From Moraxella nonliquefaciens (GTDB lineage: Bacteria > Pseudomonadota > Gammaproteobacteria > Pseudomonadales > Moraxellaceae): a stretch of DNA of 64,000 nucleotides. A program made the translations under genes and the position numbers. The notes beneath the pieces were generated by a model. That model was not told the origin of the DNA. It saw nothing but the letters and a program-made list of their open reading frames with translations, and searched no databases. Positions 25,142-33,196 of this stretch are shown here, piece by piece. Within the stretch, counting starts at the first letter, position 1, and every line of letters starts with the position of its first letter. The stretch covers positions 332,919 to 396,918 of the forward strand of contig NZ_LXTW01000012.1 in the NCBI RefSeq assembly GCF_001679005.1, given 5' to 3'.

Positions 25142-26671
25142 ATGACCGTTCAAACCTTTAACCCTAAACATTCCAATGTAAATCCTAGCAAAGTTGGTTA
25201 TCACCATAAAGCCAACCACAACCAAAACCGCACCATTGACCAAAGTGCCAATTTGCAAAATACCGCTCTTGTGCAAATTGACAAGCCAAATGATGGTTCA
25301 GATGATGCCATCAAAACGCCCAAAGTCGGCTTTGTGTCTTTGGGTTGCCCCAAGGCACTTGTGGATAGCGAGCGGATTATTACTGAGCTTACTCGTGAGG
25401 GCTATCAAGTCGCCAAGGATTATGATGGGGCAGATTTGGTAGTGGTGAATACCTGTGGCTTTATTGAATCTGCTGTTCAAGAAAGCCTTGATGCCATTGG
25501 TGAGGCGATCACCAAAAACGGCAAAGTCATCGTAACAGGCTGTTTGGGTAAAGATGCCCAAAAAATTCGCACCATGCACCCTGCTGTATTGGCGGTAACT
25601 GGGGCACATGCTTATGATGAGGTGGTCAAGGCAGTAACGCACCACGTACCAAAACCTGCCAAATCAAAGACTTATGACCCCAAGATTGACCTTATTAATG
25701 ATGCAGGCGTGAAATTAACCCCTGCTCATTATGCTTATCTTAAAATCAGCGAAGGCTGTAATCATCGCTGTACGTTTTGTATCATTCCGTCTTTGCGTGG
25801 GAATTTGGTGTCTCGTACCATTGACAGCGTGATGAATGAAGCGGTTGCCCTAAAAAAAGCAGGGGTTAAGGAGTTGCTTGTCATCAGTCAAGACACCTCC
25901 GCTTATGGCGTGGATTTAAAATATAAAATGGCGTTTTGGCAGGGCGAACCGATAAAGACCAAGTTTTTTGATATGTGCCAAGCCTTAGCACGCCTTGGCA
26001 TTTGGGTGCGTTTACATTATGTATACCCTTATCCGCACGTGGATAACGTGGTGCAAATTATGGCAGACAGCATGAAAATCAGTGGTGGCAGGGGTGGGCT
26101 TTTGCCATATCTTGACATTCCGTTTCAGCATGCCAGCCCATCTGTATTAAAGGCGATGAAACGTCCTGCCATGAGTGAAAACACCCTAGAACGCCTTGCC
26201 ATATGGCGACAGATTTGCCCTAATATCGTCATTCGTTCTACCTTTGTGGTGGGCTTTCCAGGTGAGACAGAAGAGGATTTTGAGTATCTTTTGAATTGGT
26301 TAAAACAAGCACGCCTTGACCGTGTGGGCTGTTTTACTTATTCACAGATTGACGGAGCGACCGCCAATGATTTACCCAATCCTGTGCCAGAGTCCATCAA
26401 GCAAGCACGTTATGAGCGTTTTATGGCACTGGCACAACAAATCAGCAAAGAGAAACTTCAAGAAAAAGTCGGGCAAACTTTGGTGGTGTTGGTTGATGAG
26501 ATTGACTTTGATGAAAACATCGCCATTTGCCGTAGCTATGCCGATGCTCCTGAGATTGATGGTCATGTGTATGTGGATGATATTGATGAGACGGTAAAAG
26601 TGGGGCAATTTTTGACCGTAACCATCGATGAGGCCAGTGAATATGATTTGTTTGCCAGTTTTGTGGCATAA
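25142..26671 (+). CDS. rimO: Ribosomal protein uS12 methylthiotransferase
   Basis: Radical-SAM enzyme that methylthiolates an aspartate of ribosomal protein S12. The N-terminal MTTase domain has VSLGCPKALVDSERI and VVNTCGFIESAVQESLDAI, the radical-SAM cluster is SEGCNHRCTFCIIP, and a TRAM domain forms the C-terminus. At 509 residues it is longer than E. coli RimO (441). The extra ~58 N-terminal residues are polar and Asn/His-rich (YHHKANHNQN) with no visible domain, and no ribosome site supports the first ATG, so the true start may lie downstream. Confidence 0.94.
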   Translation: MTVQTFNPKHSNVNPSKVGYHHKANHNQNRTIDQSANLQNTALVQIDKPNDGSDDAIKTPKVGFVSLGCPKALVDSERIITELTREGYQVAKDYDGADLVVVNTCGFIESAVQESLDAIGEAITKNGKVIVTGCLGKDAQKIRTMHPAVLAVTGAHAYDEVVKAVTHHVPKPAKSKTYDPKIDLINDAGVKLTPAHYAYLKISEGCNHRCTFCIIPSLRGNLVSRTIDSVMNEAVALKKAGVKELLVISQDTSAYGVDLKYKMAFWQGEPIKTKFFDMCQALARLGIWVRLHYVYPYPHVDNVVQIMADSMKISGGRGGLLPYLDIPFQHASPSVLKAMKRPAMSENTLERLAIWRQICPNIVIRSTFVVGFPGETEEDFEYLLNWLKQARLDRVGCFTYSQIDGATANDLPNPVPESIKQARYERFMALAQQISKEKLQEKVGQTLVVLVDEIDFDENIAICRSYADAPEIDGHVYVDDIDETVKVGQFLTVTIDEASEYDLFASFVA

Positions 26672-26947
26672 ATTAGACGATGACAAGGCAGGTTATTTTT
26701 GTGTTTTTATCCAAATTTTAAAATCCTTAATCTTATTGGGTAATTATTTGGTAAAATAATAACAACTTTATTAAAAAATCTGTAAGTTTTGTGAAATTGA
26801 GTAATAAAGTGGACGTAAAATGTAGCTTGCTCTTGTGTGTGGGTGATTTTATGCTAAAATGGCGTCAAATTAAAGATTGATGATGAATTGACTTTAATTT
26901 TGTTTAAATTGTTTAAATTGTTTAATATATCCCAATTGGAGTAAAAC

Positions 26948-27244
26948 ATGAAAAAAATCCTAGCATCTATTTTGGCACTGTCTTTGCTTGCCCCTGTTGC
27001 AGCTTTTGCAGATTACGAAGACATGATTGAGCGTCAGATTTATATGGATCCTAGCTATCAAGCCAATGTACAAAAAGCTGTAAAAATCTTGCAGGATAGA
27101 GGCTATCGCATCAAAGACATCGAGCCTGGTGTGCATCTTGGACAAAAGATTTTGGACGTTGAAGCTTATAAAGACTTTCAAGAATATGACGTTTACCTAA
27201 GCTACCCTGACCTAAAAATTATCAGCGAACGCATTGATTGGTAA
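26948..27244 (+). CDS. Small exported PepSY-like protein
   Basis: A 98-residue protein with a clear signal peptide (KKILASILALSLLAPVAAFA, cleavage after AFA) and a ~75-residue mature part resembling a single PepSY domain: helix NVQKAVKILQDRGYRIKDIE, then VEAYKDFQEYDVYLSYPDLKI. Such proteins are periplasmic; some inhibit proteases or act in sensing, but no role can be assigned here. GGAG lies 6 bases before the ATG. The leader contains GTTTAAATT repeats (26900-26925). A remnant of its 3' end is duplicated 255 bases downstream. Confidence 0.8.
   Translation: MKKILASILALSLLAPVAAFADYEDMIERQIYMDPSYQANVQKAVKILQDRGYRIKDIEPGVHLGQKILDVEAYKDFQEYDVYLSYPDLKIISERIDW
27192..27237 (+). repeat. 46-bp direct repeat, copy 1 (3' end of the PepSY gene)
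   Basis: Identical over 46 bases to 27447-27492; encodes the segment YLSYPDLKIISERID. Confidence 0.93.
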
Positions 27245-27274
27245 TTAGCATCATTACAAATTAAGCAATCAATT

Positions 27275-27306
27275 AAAAAAGTAGGCTTCAATAGCCTACT
27301 TTTTTA
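27275..27306 (+). terminator. Terminator after the PepSY-like gene
   Basis: GTAGGCT/AGCCTAC stem with A and T runs extending it (AAAAAA before, TTTTTT after). Confidence 0.9.
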
Positions 27307-27367
27307 GTCAGTATTTTTACTGTAATTACTATAATAAAAAATTACTGTAATCAAAAATTATATACAG

Positions 27368-27496
27368 CTAACAAAATTGAATTTTACCACGGAAACTGTT
27401 CGCCCTGAGCTATTTTCCGTTATGGAAGGTATTTGGGAATACAAAATTTACCTAAGCTACCCTGACCTAAAAATTATCAGCGAACGCATTGACTGA
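27368..27496 (+). pseudogene. C-terminal remnant of a second PepSY-like gene
   Basis: An open stretch without a start codon at its head encodes TETVRPELFSVMEGIWEYKI followed by YLSYPDLKIISERID and a stop, matching the last ~25 residues of the 26948 protein. The final 46 bases are identical to that gene (27192-27237), while the upstream part differs. It lacks the signal peptide and the first half of the domain. This suggests an ancient tandem pair, one copy decayed, with gene conversion or recent duplication of the tail. Confidence 0.7.
27447..27492 (+). repeat. 46-bp direct repeat, copy 2
   Basis: Partner of 27192-27237, offset 255 bases, no mismatch. Confidence 0.93.
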
Positions 27497-27545
27497 TGAG
27501 CATCTGATTGATTGGTGGTCATTGATTGTCAATCACCACTACCAA

Positions 27546-27573
27546 AAGATTTGAATGGATTCAAGTCTTTTTT
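27546..27573 (+). terminator. Terminator after the PepSY remnant
   Basis: AAGATTTGAA pairs with TTCAAGTCTT (one G-T pair) around a 4-base loop and runs into TTTT. It lies ~95 bases before pyrG and would have served the decayed gene. Confidence 0.75.
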
Positions 27574-27667
27574 GTTTTGACTGATTTGACAAAAATTTTG
27601 GGAATTTGCTGTTGCCCCCTATATTTTTTTAGTATTTTTTAGTAAAATTCTCTTTTACCAATAACTG

Positions 27668-29311
27668 ATGAGTATCATGACTAAATTTATTTTTGTAACA
27701 GGTGGTGTGGTTTCTTCTTTGGGTAAGGGCATTGCCGCTGCCTCTTTGGCTTCTGTGCTTGAGGCTCGTGGTCTAAAAGTTACCATGACCAAAATGGACC
27801 CTTATATCAACGTTGACCCTGGTACGATGAGTCCGTTTGAACATGGAGAGGTGTTCGTTACCGAAGATGGGGCAGAGACTGACCTTGATTTGGGCTATTA
27901 TGAGCGTTTTTTGAGGCATTCTAAAATGTCTCGTGCAAATAACTTCACATCAGGGCGTATTTATCAGACGGTACTTGCCAAAGAACGCCGTGGTGATTAT
28001 CTTGGCAAGACCGTGCAGGTTGTGCCACACATCACAGATGAAATTCAAAGTCGTATCTTAGCATCAGGCGAGGGTTATGATGTTGCCATGATTGAAATTG
28101 GCGGTACGGTGGGCGACATTGAGAGTTTGCCCTTTATGGAGGCGGTGCGACAGCTGATGGTTAAACTTGGGCGTGAAAATACCATGCTCATGCACTTAAC
28201 CTTACTGCCTTATATCTCATCTGCCAGCGAACTAAAAACCAAACCAACCCAGCATTCTGTCAAAGAGCTGTTGTCTATTGGCATTCAGCCTGATATTTTG
28301 GTATGTCGTACCGAACATGATGTAGACGATGACACCAAGCATAAGATTGCCATGTTCACGAACGTCTGTGAACGTGCGGTGGCGGTCTGTAAGGACGCTC
28401 GCAGTATTTATGAGATTCCACGCACTTTTTATGAACAAAATTTGGATGATTTGGTGTGTGAGCGTTTTGGTTTTAATCAACCCAAAGCCGATTTGTCTGA
28501 TTGGGATAAAGTCATTGATGGATTATTTAACGCCCAAGGTGAGATTATCGTGGCGATGGTCGGTAAATACGTAGAATTGCCAGATGCCTATAAGTCGGTC
28601 AATGAAGCTTTGTTGCACGCAGGCATTCACAACAAAACTCGTGTCAAAATCCACTATATTGATGCTGAGAAATTACAAACCCAAGATGCTCTTATGGATG
28701 AACTAAAAGCCTGTCATGCCATTTTAGTACCGGGGGGGTTTGGTGAGCGTGGCACACAAGGCAAAATCAAAGCAATCCGCCATGCCCGTGAAAATGGCGT
28801 GCCGTTTTTGGGTATTTGTTTGGGCATGCAGCTCGCTGTCATTGAATTTGCTCGCAACGTGCTGGGACTTGAAGCCAACTCTACTGAATTTGACCGAAAA
28901 ACTGCCAACCCAATCATCGGACTGATTACCGAATGGTTTGATGAAAAAGGTGAATTACAAATTCGTTCAGATGACAGCGATTTGGGTGGTACGATGCGAC
29001 TTGGCAAACAAGAGGCTCATTTGGTGGCAGACTCTCGCCTTGCCAAAATCTATGGAGCAGGCACCATTTTTGAGCGTCATCGCCATCGCTATGAGATGAA
29101 CAGTCGCTACATTGAGGCACTTGAAGCACAAGGGTTAAAAGTCTCAGGCTACTCTGCCAAACAAAATTTGGTGGAGACAGTGGAGCTTGACAATCACCCT
29201 TTCTTTGTGGCGGTACAGTATCATCCAGAGTTCACAAGTTCACCTCGTGGCGGACATCCACTTTTTAACGCCTTTATTCATGCAGCAGTTGCATTGCAAA
29301 ATGATAAATAA
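27668..29311 (+). CDS. pyrG: CTP synthase
   Basis: Makes CTP from UTP with glutamine and ATP. The 547-residue protein has the synthetase domain (FVTGGVVSSLGKGIAAASLA, TKMDPYINVDPGTMSPFEHGEVFVTEDG) and the glutaminase domain with the nucleophile in FLGICLGMQLAV and the His-Glu pair in QYHPEFTS. An ATG at 27677 is an equally possible start; no clear ribosome site distinguishes them. In related genera pyrG directly precedes kdsA; here a toxin-antitoxin set separates them. Confidence 0.97.
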   Translation: MSIMTKFIFVTGGVVSSLGKGIAAASLASVLEARGLKVTMTKMDPYINVDPGTMSPFEHGEVFVTEDGAETDLDLGYYERFLRHSKMSRANNFTSGRIYQTVLAKERRGDYLGKTVQVVPHITDEIQSRILASGEGYDVAMIEIGGTVGDIESLPFMEAVRQLMVKLGRENTMLMHLTLLPYISSASELKTKPTQHSVKELLSIGIQPDILVCRTEHDVDDDTKHKIAMFTNVCERAVAVCKDARSIYEIPRTFYEQNLDDLVCERFGFNQPKADLSDWDKVIDGLFNAQGEIIVAMVGKYVELPDAYKSVNEALLHAGIHNKTRVKIHYIDAEKLQTQDALMDELKACHAILVPGGFGERGTQGKIKAIRHARENGVPFLGICLGMQLAVIEFARNVLGLEANSTEFDRKTANPIIGLITEWFDEKGELQIRSDDSDLGGTMRLGKQEAHLVADSRLAKIYGAGTIFERHRHRYEMNSRYIEALEAQGLKVSGYSAKQNLVETVELDNHPFFVAVQYHPEFTSSPRGGHPLFNAFIHAAVALQNDK

Positions 29312-29324
29312 AGCATTACAATAA

Positions 29325-29355
29325 AATAAATGGGGCGGTTTTCGCCCTGTTTATT
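29325..29355 (+). terminator. Long hairpin after pyrG
   Basis: AATAAA, TG and GGGCG pair with CGCCC, TG and TTTATT to give a ~13-bp stem. There is no long T run afterwards, so it may be a weak terminator or an RNA-stability hairpin between pyrG and the toxin-antitoxin genes. Confidence 0.6.
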
Positions 29356-29381
29356 CATTAGGAAGATAAAAAGAGGATAAG

Positions 29382-29636
29382 ATGATTGAAATTGCCATTC
29401 ATGAGATACAGCCTAAGCACATAGAGCAAGCCATTTTGGGCGAAGAGTTGATTTTTATCAAAGACGGTCAAGCCTATAAAATGAATTTGACACCCGAAAA
29501 TAAACTTGCCAAAAAATCACGCAAAGCAGGCAGTGCCAAAGGGCAAATTAAAATGGCAGATGATTTTGATGAGCCGTTGGATTGTTTTGTTGAATATATG
29601 CCAAATAAATTGCATGTTAATAATAAATACAGATAG
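29382..29636 (+). CDS. Antitoxin-like protein (VapB/DUF2281 type)
   Basis: An 84-residue protein. The N-terminal ~45 residues resemble a small DNA-binding antitoxin head (IEQAILGEELIFIKDGQAYKM), and the tail contains GSAKGQIKMADDFDEPLDCF, a pattern typical of antitoxin ends that wrap around PIN-domain toxins. It begins 70 bases after pyrG. A second, similar antitoxin follows before the only toxin gene, so this may be an extra or orphan antitoxin. Confidence 0.7.
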   Translation: MIEIAIHEIQPKHIEQAILGEELIFIKDGQAYKMNLTPENKLAKKSRKAGSAKGQIKMADDFDEPLDCFVEYMPNKLHVNNKYR

Positions 29637-29645
29637 GAATAAATA

Positions 29646-29891
29646 ATGATTGAAATTATGATTAACCATGCTGAACAACAACAAATCGCCCATGCCTTAG
29701 AGCAAATATCATTGGGCGAAAAAGTGTTGTTATCAAGCAATGGCAAAAGTTTTGTGGTATTGCCTGCTAATGAGCCTGTCATGCCATATGAGCATAACCC
29801 AAAGGCGACCATGAAAGAGGTGTTTAAAAACATTAAAATCCAACTACCGCCTGATTATAAATTTGACCGTGAAGAAGCAAACAGTCGCTAA
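29646..29891 (+). CDS. Antitoxin-like protein, second copy
   Basis: An 81-residue protein similar in its first half to the 29382 product (EQISLGEKVLLSSNGKSFVVL compares with EQAILGEELIFIKDGQAYKM) but with a different tail (PPDYKFDREEANSR). It starts 9 bases after that gene and ends 8 bases before the PIN toxin, the normal antitoxin-toxin order. Probably the cognate antitoxin, judged by adjacency. Confidence 0.7.
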   Translation: MIEIMINHAEQQQIAHALEQISLGEKVLLSSNGKSFVVLPANEPVMPYEHNPKATMKEVFKNIKIQLPPDYKFDREEANSR

Positions 29892-29899
29892 GGGTTTTT

Positions 29900-30316
29900 A
29901 TGAATAAATCATGCTTTTTTGATAGCAATATCTTGATTTATGCCATGAGCGATGATTATCCAAAAAATCAAATTGCCCAAGAATTGTTAAATACTCATCA
30001 CGTTGTAATTAGCACGCAGGTGATTAATGAATTTTGCAATGTGATGATTAAAAAGAGATATGTTGATTTTGATAAATTAACTTATATTATTTCTGCATTT
30101 GCCAATGACTATGATATTTTAACAGTTGATACAAAATTGGCTATTCATGCTTTAAATATCAAAGCCAAATATCACTATTCCTATTGGGATAGTCTAATGA
30201 TTGCTTGTGCCTTGCAATCAAATACACCCATTTTATATTCCGAAGATATGCACCATAATCATATCATTGAAAACAAACTTACCATTATCAATCCATTTTA
30301 TAAGGAAAACCCATGA
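29900..30316 (+). CDS. PIN-domain toxin, VapC type
   Basis: A 138-residue predicted Mg-dependent ribonuclease. The four acidic positions of the PIN fold are visible: D8 in FFDSNILIY, a glutamate in VINEFCNVM, an aspartate in YWDSLMIACA and another in LYSEDMHH. The stop overlaps the kdsA start by four bases (ATGA), so the toxin gene is coupled to an essential lipopolysaccharide gene, an unusual arrangement. Confidence 0.88.
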   Translation: MNKSCFFDSNILIYAMSDDYPKNQIAQELLNTHHVVISTQVINEFCNVMIKKRYVDFDKLTYIISAFANDYDILTVDTKLAIHALNIKAKYHYSYWDSLMIACALQSNTPILYSEDMHHNHIIENKLTIINPFYKENP

Positions 30317-31179
30317 CATTAACCGCCAAATCTACCATTGAATTATCATCACCATCAGGCGACATCAAAATTGCCAATGATTTGCCATTTGTGCTATTTG
30401 GTGGCATGAATGTTTTAGAAAGTCAAGAATTGGCATTTGAGATTGCCGAGAGCTATATTGAGATTTGCAAGAAACTTGATATTGGCTATGTGTTTAAGGC
30501 AAGTTTTGACAAGGCTAATCGGTCAAGCTTACACTCCTTTCGAGGGCCAAGCCTTGATACGGGGCTGACATGGCTAAACGACATTAAAGAAAAATACGGC
30601 GTGCCCATCATTACAGACGTACACGAACCTTATCAAGCATCTCCTGTGGCAAAAGTGGCGGACATAGTACAAATTCCTGCATTTTTGAGCCGTCAAACTG
30701 ACCTTGTTAGTGCCATTGCTCATACAGGAGCGGTGATTAACATCAAAAAAGCTCAATTTCTCGCCCCACATGAGATGAAACATATCATAGGCAAATGCCT
30801 AGACGCAGGCAATGATAACATTATTTTGTGTGAACGTGGGACATCTTTTGGTTATAACAATCTTGTGGTTGACATGCTTGGCTTTGACACCATGAAAGCG
30901 ATGAATGTGCCAGTATTTTTTGACGTAACGCATGCTCTACAAGAGCCAGGGGCAAGAGCGGACAGTGCTGGCGGTCGTCGCAGTCAGATTACCACATTGG
31001 CACGAGCGGGCATGGCAACAGGACTGGCAGGACTGTTCTTAGAGGCTCACCCTGACCCTGATAAAGCCAAATGCGACGGTCCTTGTGCGTTGAGATTATC
31101 ACAGTTAGAACCATTTTTACGTCAATTAAAAGAGTTGGATAATTTGGTAAAAGGGTTTGAGAAATTAGATACGCATTAA
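30313..31179 (+). CDS. kdsA: 3-deoxy-8-phosphooctulonate synthase
   Basis: Condenses phosphoenolpyruvate and arabinose 5-phosphate to KDO-8-phosphate for lipid A/core synthesis. The 288-residue TIM barrel shows FKASFDKANRSSLHSFRGP, PIITDVHEPYQ, CERGTSFGYNNLVVDM and LEAHPDPDKAKCDGPCALRL. Part of the conserved pyrG-kdsA-eno block, but here preceded by vapC (overlapping) and followed by a GmrSD-like gene. Confidence 0.97.
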   Translation: MTLTAKSTIELSSPSGDIKIANDLPFVLFGGMNVLESQELAFEIAESYIEICKKLDIGYVFKASFDKANRSSLHSFRGPSLDTGLTWLNDIKEKYGVPIITDVHEPYQASPVAKVADIVQIPAFLSRQTDLVSAIAHTGAVINIKKAQFLAPHEMKHIIGKCLDAGNDNIILCERGTSFGYNNLVVDMLGFDTMKAMNVPVFFDVTHALQEPGARADSAGGRRSQITTLARAGMATGLAGLFLEAHPDPDKAKCDGPCALRLSQLEPFLRQLKELDNLVKGFEKLDTH

Positions 31180-31218
31180 ATCAACCTGTGAATTTATTAT
31201 TAACTTAGAGTGATTGTC

Positions 31219-33060
31219 ATGGCCACAAGCATTAATCCAGAGCTAAAATCTATATCTAGGTATTTAAAGCTAGATAAAAATAAGTATTTTGTCATTCCTG
31301 AATATCAGCGGGGTTATTCTTGGACTATTAGTCAATGTGAAAAGTTATGGAATGATATTGAATCATTCGTTGAATCTGACGGCGATGATAATTATTTTTT
31401 TGGTACAGTTATTATTGATTGCTCTCATTCTAATCAATTAAGTTTAATTGACGGACAACAAAGAACGACAACTTTTTTATTATTATTAAAGGCATTGTTG
31501 TTGCACATTAATAAAATCATTCCAAAAATTGTTGATGATGAGGTGTTAAGAGGTTTAAAGTCGGGATTGGAGGATAGGCAAAAAGTTATTATGTCTATCC
31601 TTTATAGAGCAAAACCTATTGATGTGGTTGATATGCTTGAAAATACAGAAAAGATAAAAAACATTCTAATTTTGCAAAATAATTCTATCAATGAATTGCA
31701 TCATGATGAATTAAATAAAATTATTGAAGCAGAAAATTTTGATATTGCACAAAAGAATGCCTTTAAAATTCCCAGAAAGCAAAAAGATAATCAATATACC
31801 AATCATTTTAGAAACTTCAAGTTTTTTTATGAACAATTGGCTGATAAATCAGAATCACAAATTTATAAATTTGCTGAAATATTTCTTGATGAATGTGAGG
31901 TAATTGCAATTCGTAGTGAACAAACTGAACAAGCAATTACCATGTTTAATTCTTTAAATTCAACAGGATTGCCACTATCAGATTCTGATATTATCTCTGC
32001 TCAGCTATATGCCAATGCTAAAAAAGATGATATGCATGAAAAGTTTAATGAAAATTGGGCGGATTTAAATAAATTAGCAAGTCGGCTAAATCAAAGTAAA
32101 ATTGTCAATCTGGATAATATTTTGCAACAATATATGTATATTCATAGAGCAATTGGTAATGAGTATGTCAAGACAAAAGATGATGGTGGTCTATCTATTG
32201 ATGTAACTACACCAGGTTTAAGACGTTATTATACCGAAATTAAAAAAGATGACCTACTTACCAATCCTTTGGAATTATGTCAAAAACTTACTGATATTGC
32301 CAATAAATGGGAGAAAGTCCAAGAATATCCAATTGTGAAGCTAATGCTAAAAAATAATGAAAATATTAAATTATTTTTGGCAGGATATTTATATCGTTTT
32401 GATGTTGATGATATTTCACAAGAAAATATTTCTACGGTTTGTGAATCTTTGTTGAGATTGTTTACTTTATTAGAAGTTGGTCATTTGGGCTATTCTAGCA
32501 GTAAATTTAAAACCTTTTTATTTGGTGAGATTGTTAAACTGATTGATAAAAATATCTCTATTGATGAAATTAAGCAAAATTTTGATAAGCATATCTCTCA
32601 GTGGCAACCAGAAGATGTGAAAATCTTAATCTCTGATTATGATAAAAATATTTTGGTATTTTTAAACGAATACTTATTTGCCAAACAAAAAGATTTGCCA
32701 TTTGATTTTGTAGAAAGTGTCAATATTGAACATATTATGCCTGCCAGTGGTCGTAATATTGATACTATTCGTCAAGATGCAAATATTGCTGATATTGATG
32801 AGTTTAAATCATTGGTTAATAAAATTGGCAATAAGATTTTGCTTGAAGGAGATGTTAATAAATCAATTGGAAAAGATTGGTTTAAAACTAAAAAGCAAAA
32901 TACTATTGGTGATAGAAAAGGCTATAAAGACAGTAAGTATGCCATTGCAAAATCTTTGGTTGATTACTCAAAAGACCAATGGGAAAAAGATGATATTTTA
33001 ACGGCAACAGATGAAGCGGTTGCAAGAATATCGGATTTTATTTTTGCCAAAAATAAATAA
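31219..33060 (+). CDS. GmrSD-like DUF262/DUF1524 protein
   Basis: A 613-residue protein. The N-terminal DUF262 part has FVIPEYQRGYSW and the ParB/Srx-like NTPase motif SLIDGQQRTTTFLLLL. The C-terminal DUF1524 HNH-type nuclease part has VNIEHIMPASG and NKIGNKILLEGDVNKSIG. In this family the two halves form type IV restriction enzymes acting on modified phage DNA (GmrSD), and related proteins occur in other defence systems. It is clearly more AT-rich than kdsA and eno and sits alone between them, so it was probably acquired. The GTG at 31210 is an alternative start; ATG 31219 is preferred. Confidence 0.85.
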   Translation: MATSINPELKSISRYLKLDKNKYFVIPEYQRGYSWTISQCEKLWNDIESFVESDGDDNYFFGTVIIDCSHSNQLSLIDGQQRTTTFLLLLKALLLHINKIIPKIVDDEVLRGLKSGLEDRQKVIMSILYRAKPIDVVDMLENTEKIKNILILQNNSINELHHDELNKIIEAENFDIAQKNAFKIPRKQKDNQYTNHFRNFKFFYEQLADKSESQIYKFAEIFLDECEVIAIRSEQTEQAITMFNSLNSTGLPLSDSDIISAQLYANAKKDDMHEKFNENWADLNKLASRLNQSKIVNLDNILQQYMYIHRAIGNEYVKTKDDGGLSIDVTTPGLRRYYTEIKKDDLLTNPLELCQKLTDIANKWEKVQEYPIVKLMLKNNENIKLFLAGYLYRFDVDDISQENISTVCESLLRLFTLLEVGHLGYSSSKFKTFLFGEIVKLIDKNISIDEIKQNFDKHISQWQPEDVKILISDYDKNILVFLNEYLFAKQKDLPFDFVESVNIEHIMPASGRNIDTIRQDANIADIDEFKSLVNKIGNKILLEGDVNKSIGKDWFKTKKQNTIGDRKGYKDSKYAIAKSLVDYSKDQWEKDDILTATDEAVARISDFIFAKNK

Positions 33061-33196
33061 TTTTAACATAAATGGAAATGAGTGGTTTGAGTAGTCTATT
33101 TAAATATGTAAATTTTCAAACCACTGACCCAATTTTGTGATAAAATACCCATATTTCCACTCATTATCATTCACCCAATCAAAAGGAAAAAAACGT

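Noticed and set aside
28733..28740. G run in pyrG
   Set aside because: Encodes conserved VPGGFGERG in frame; no sign of a switch.
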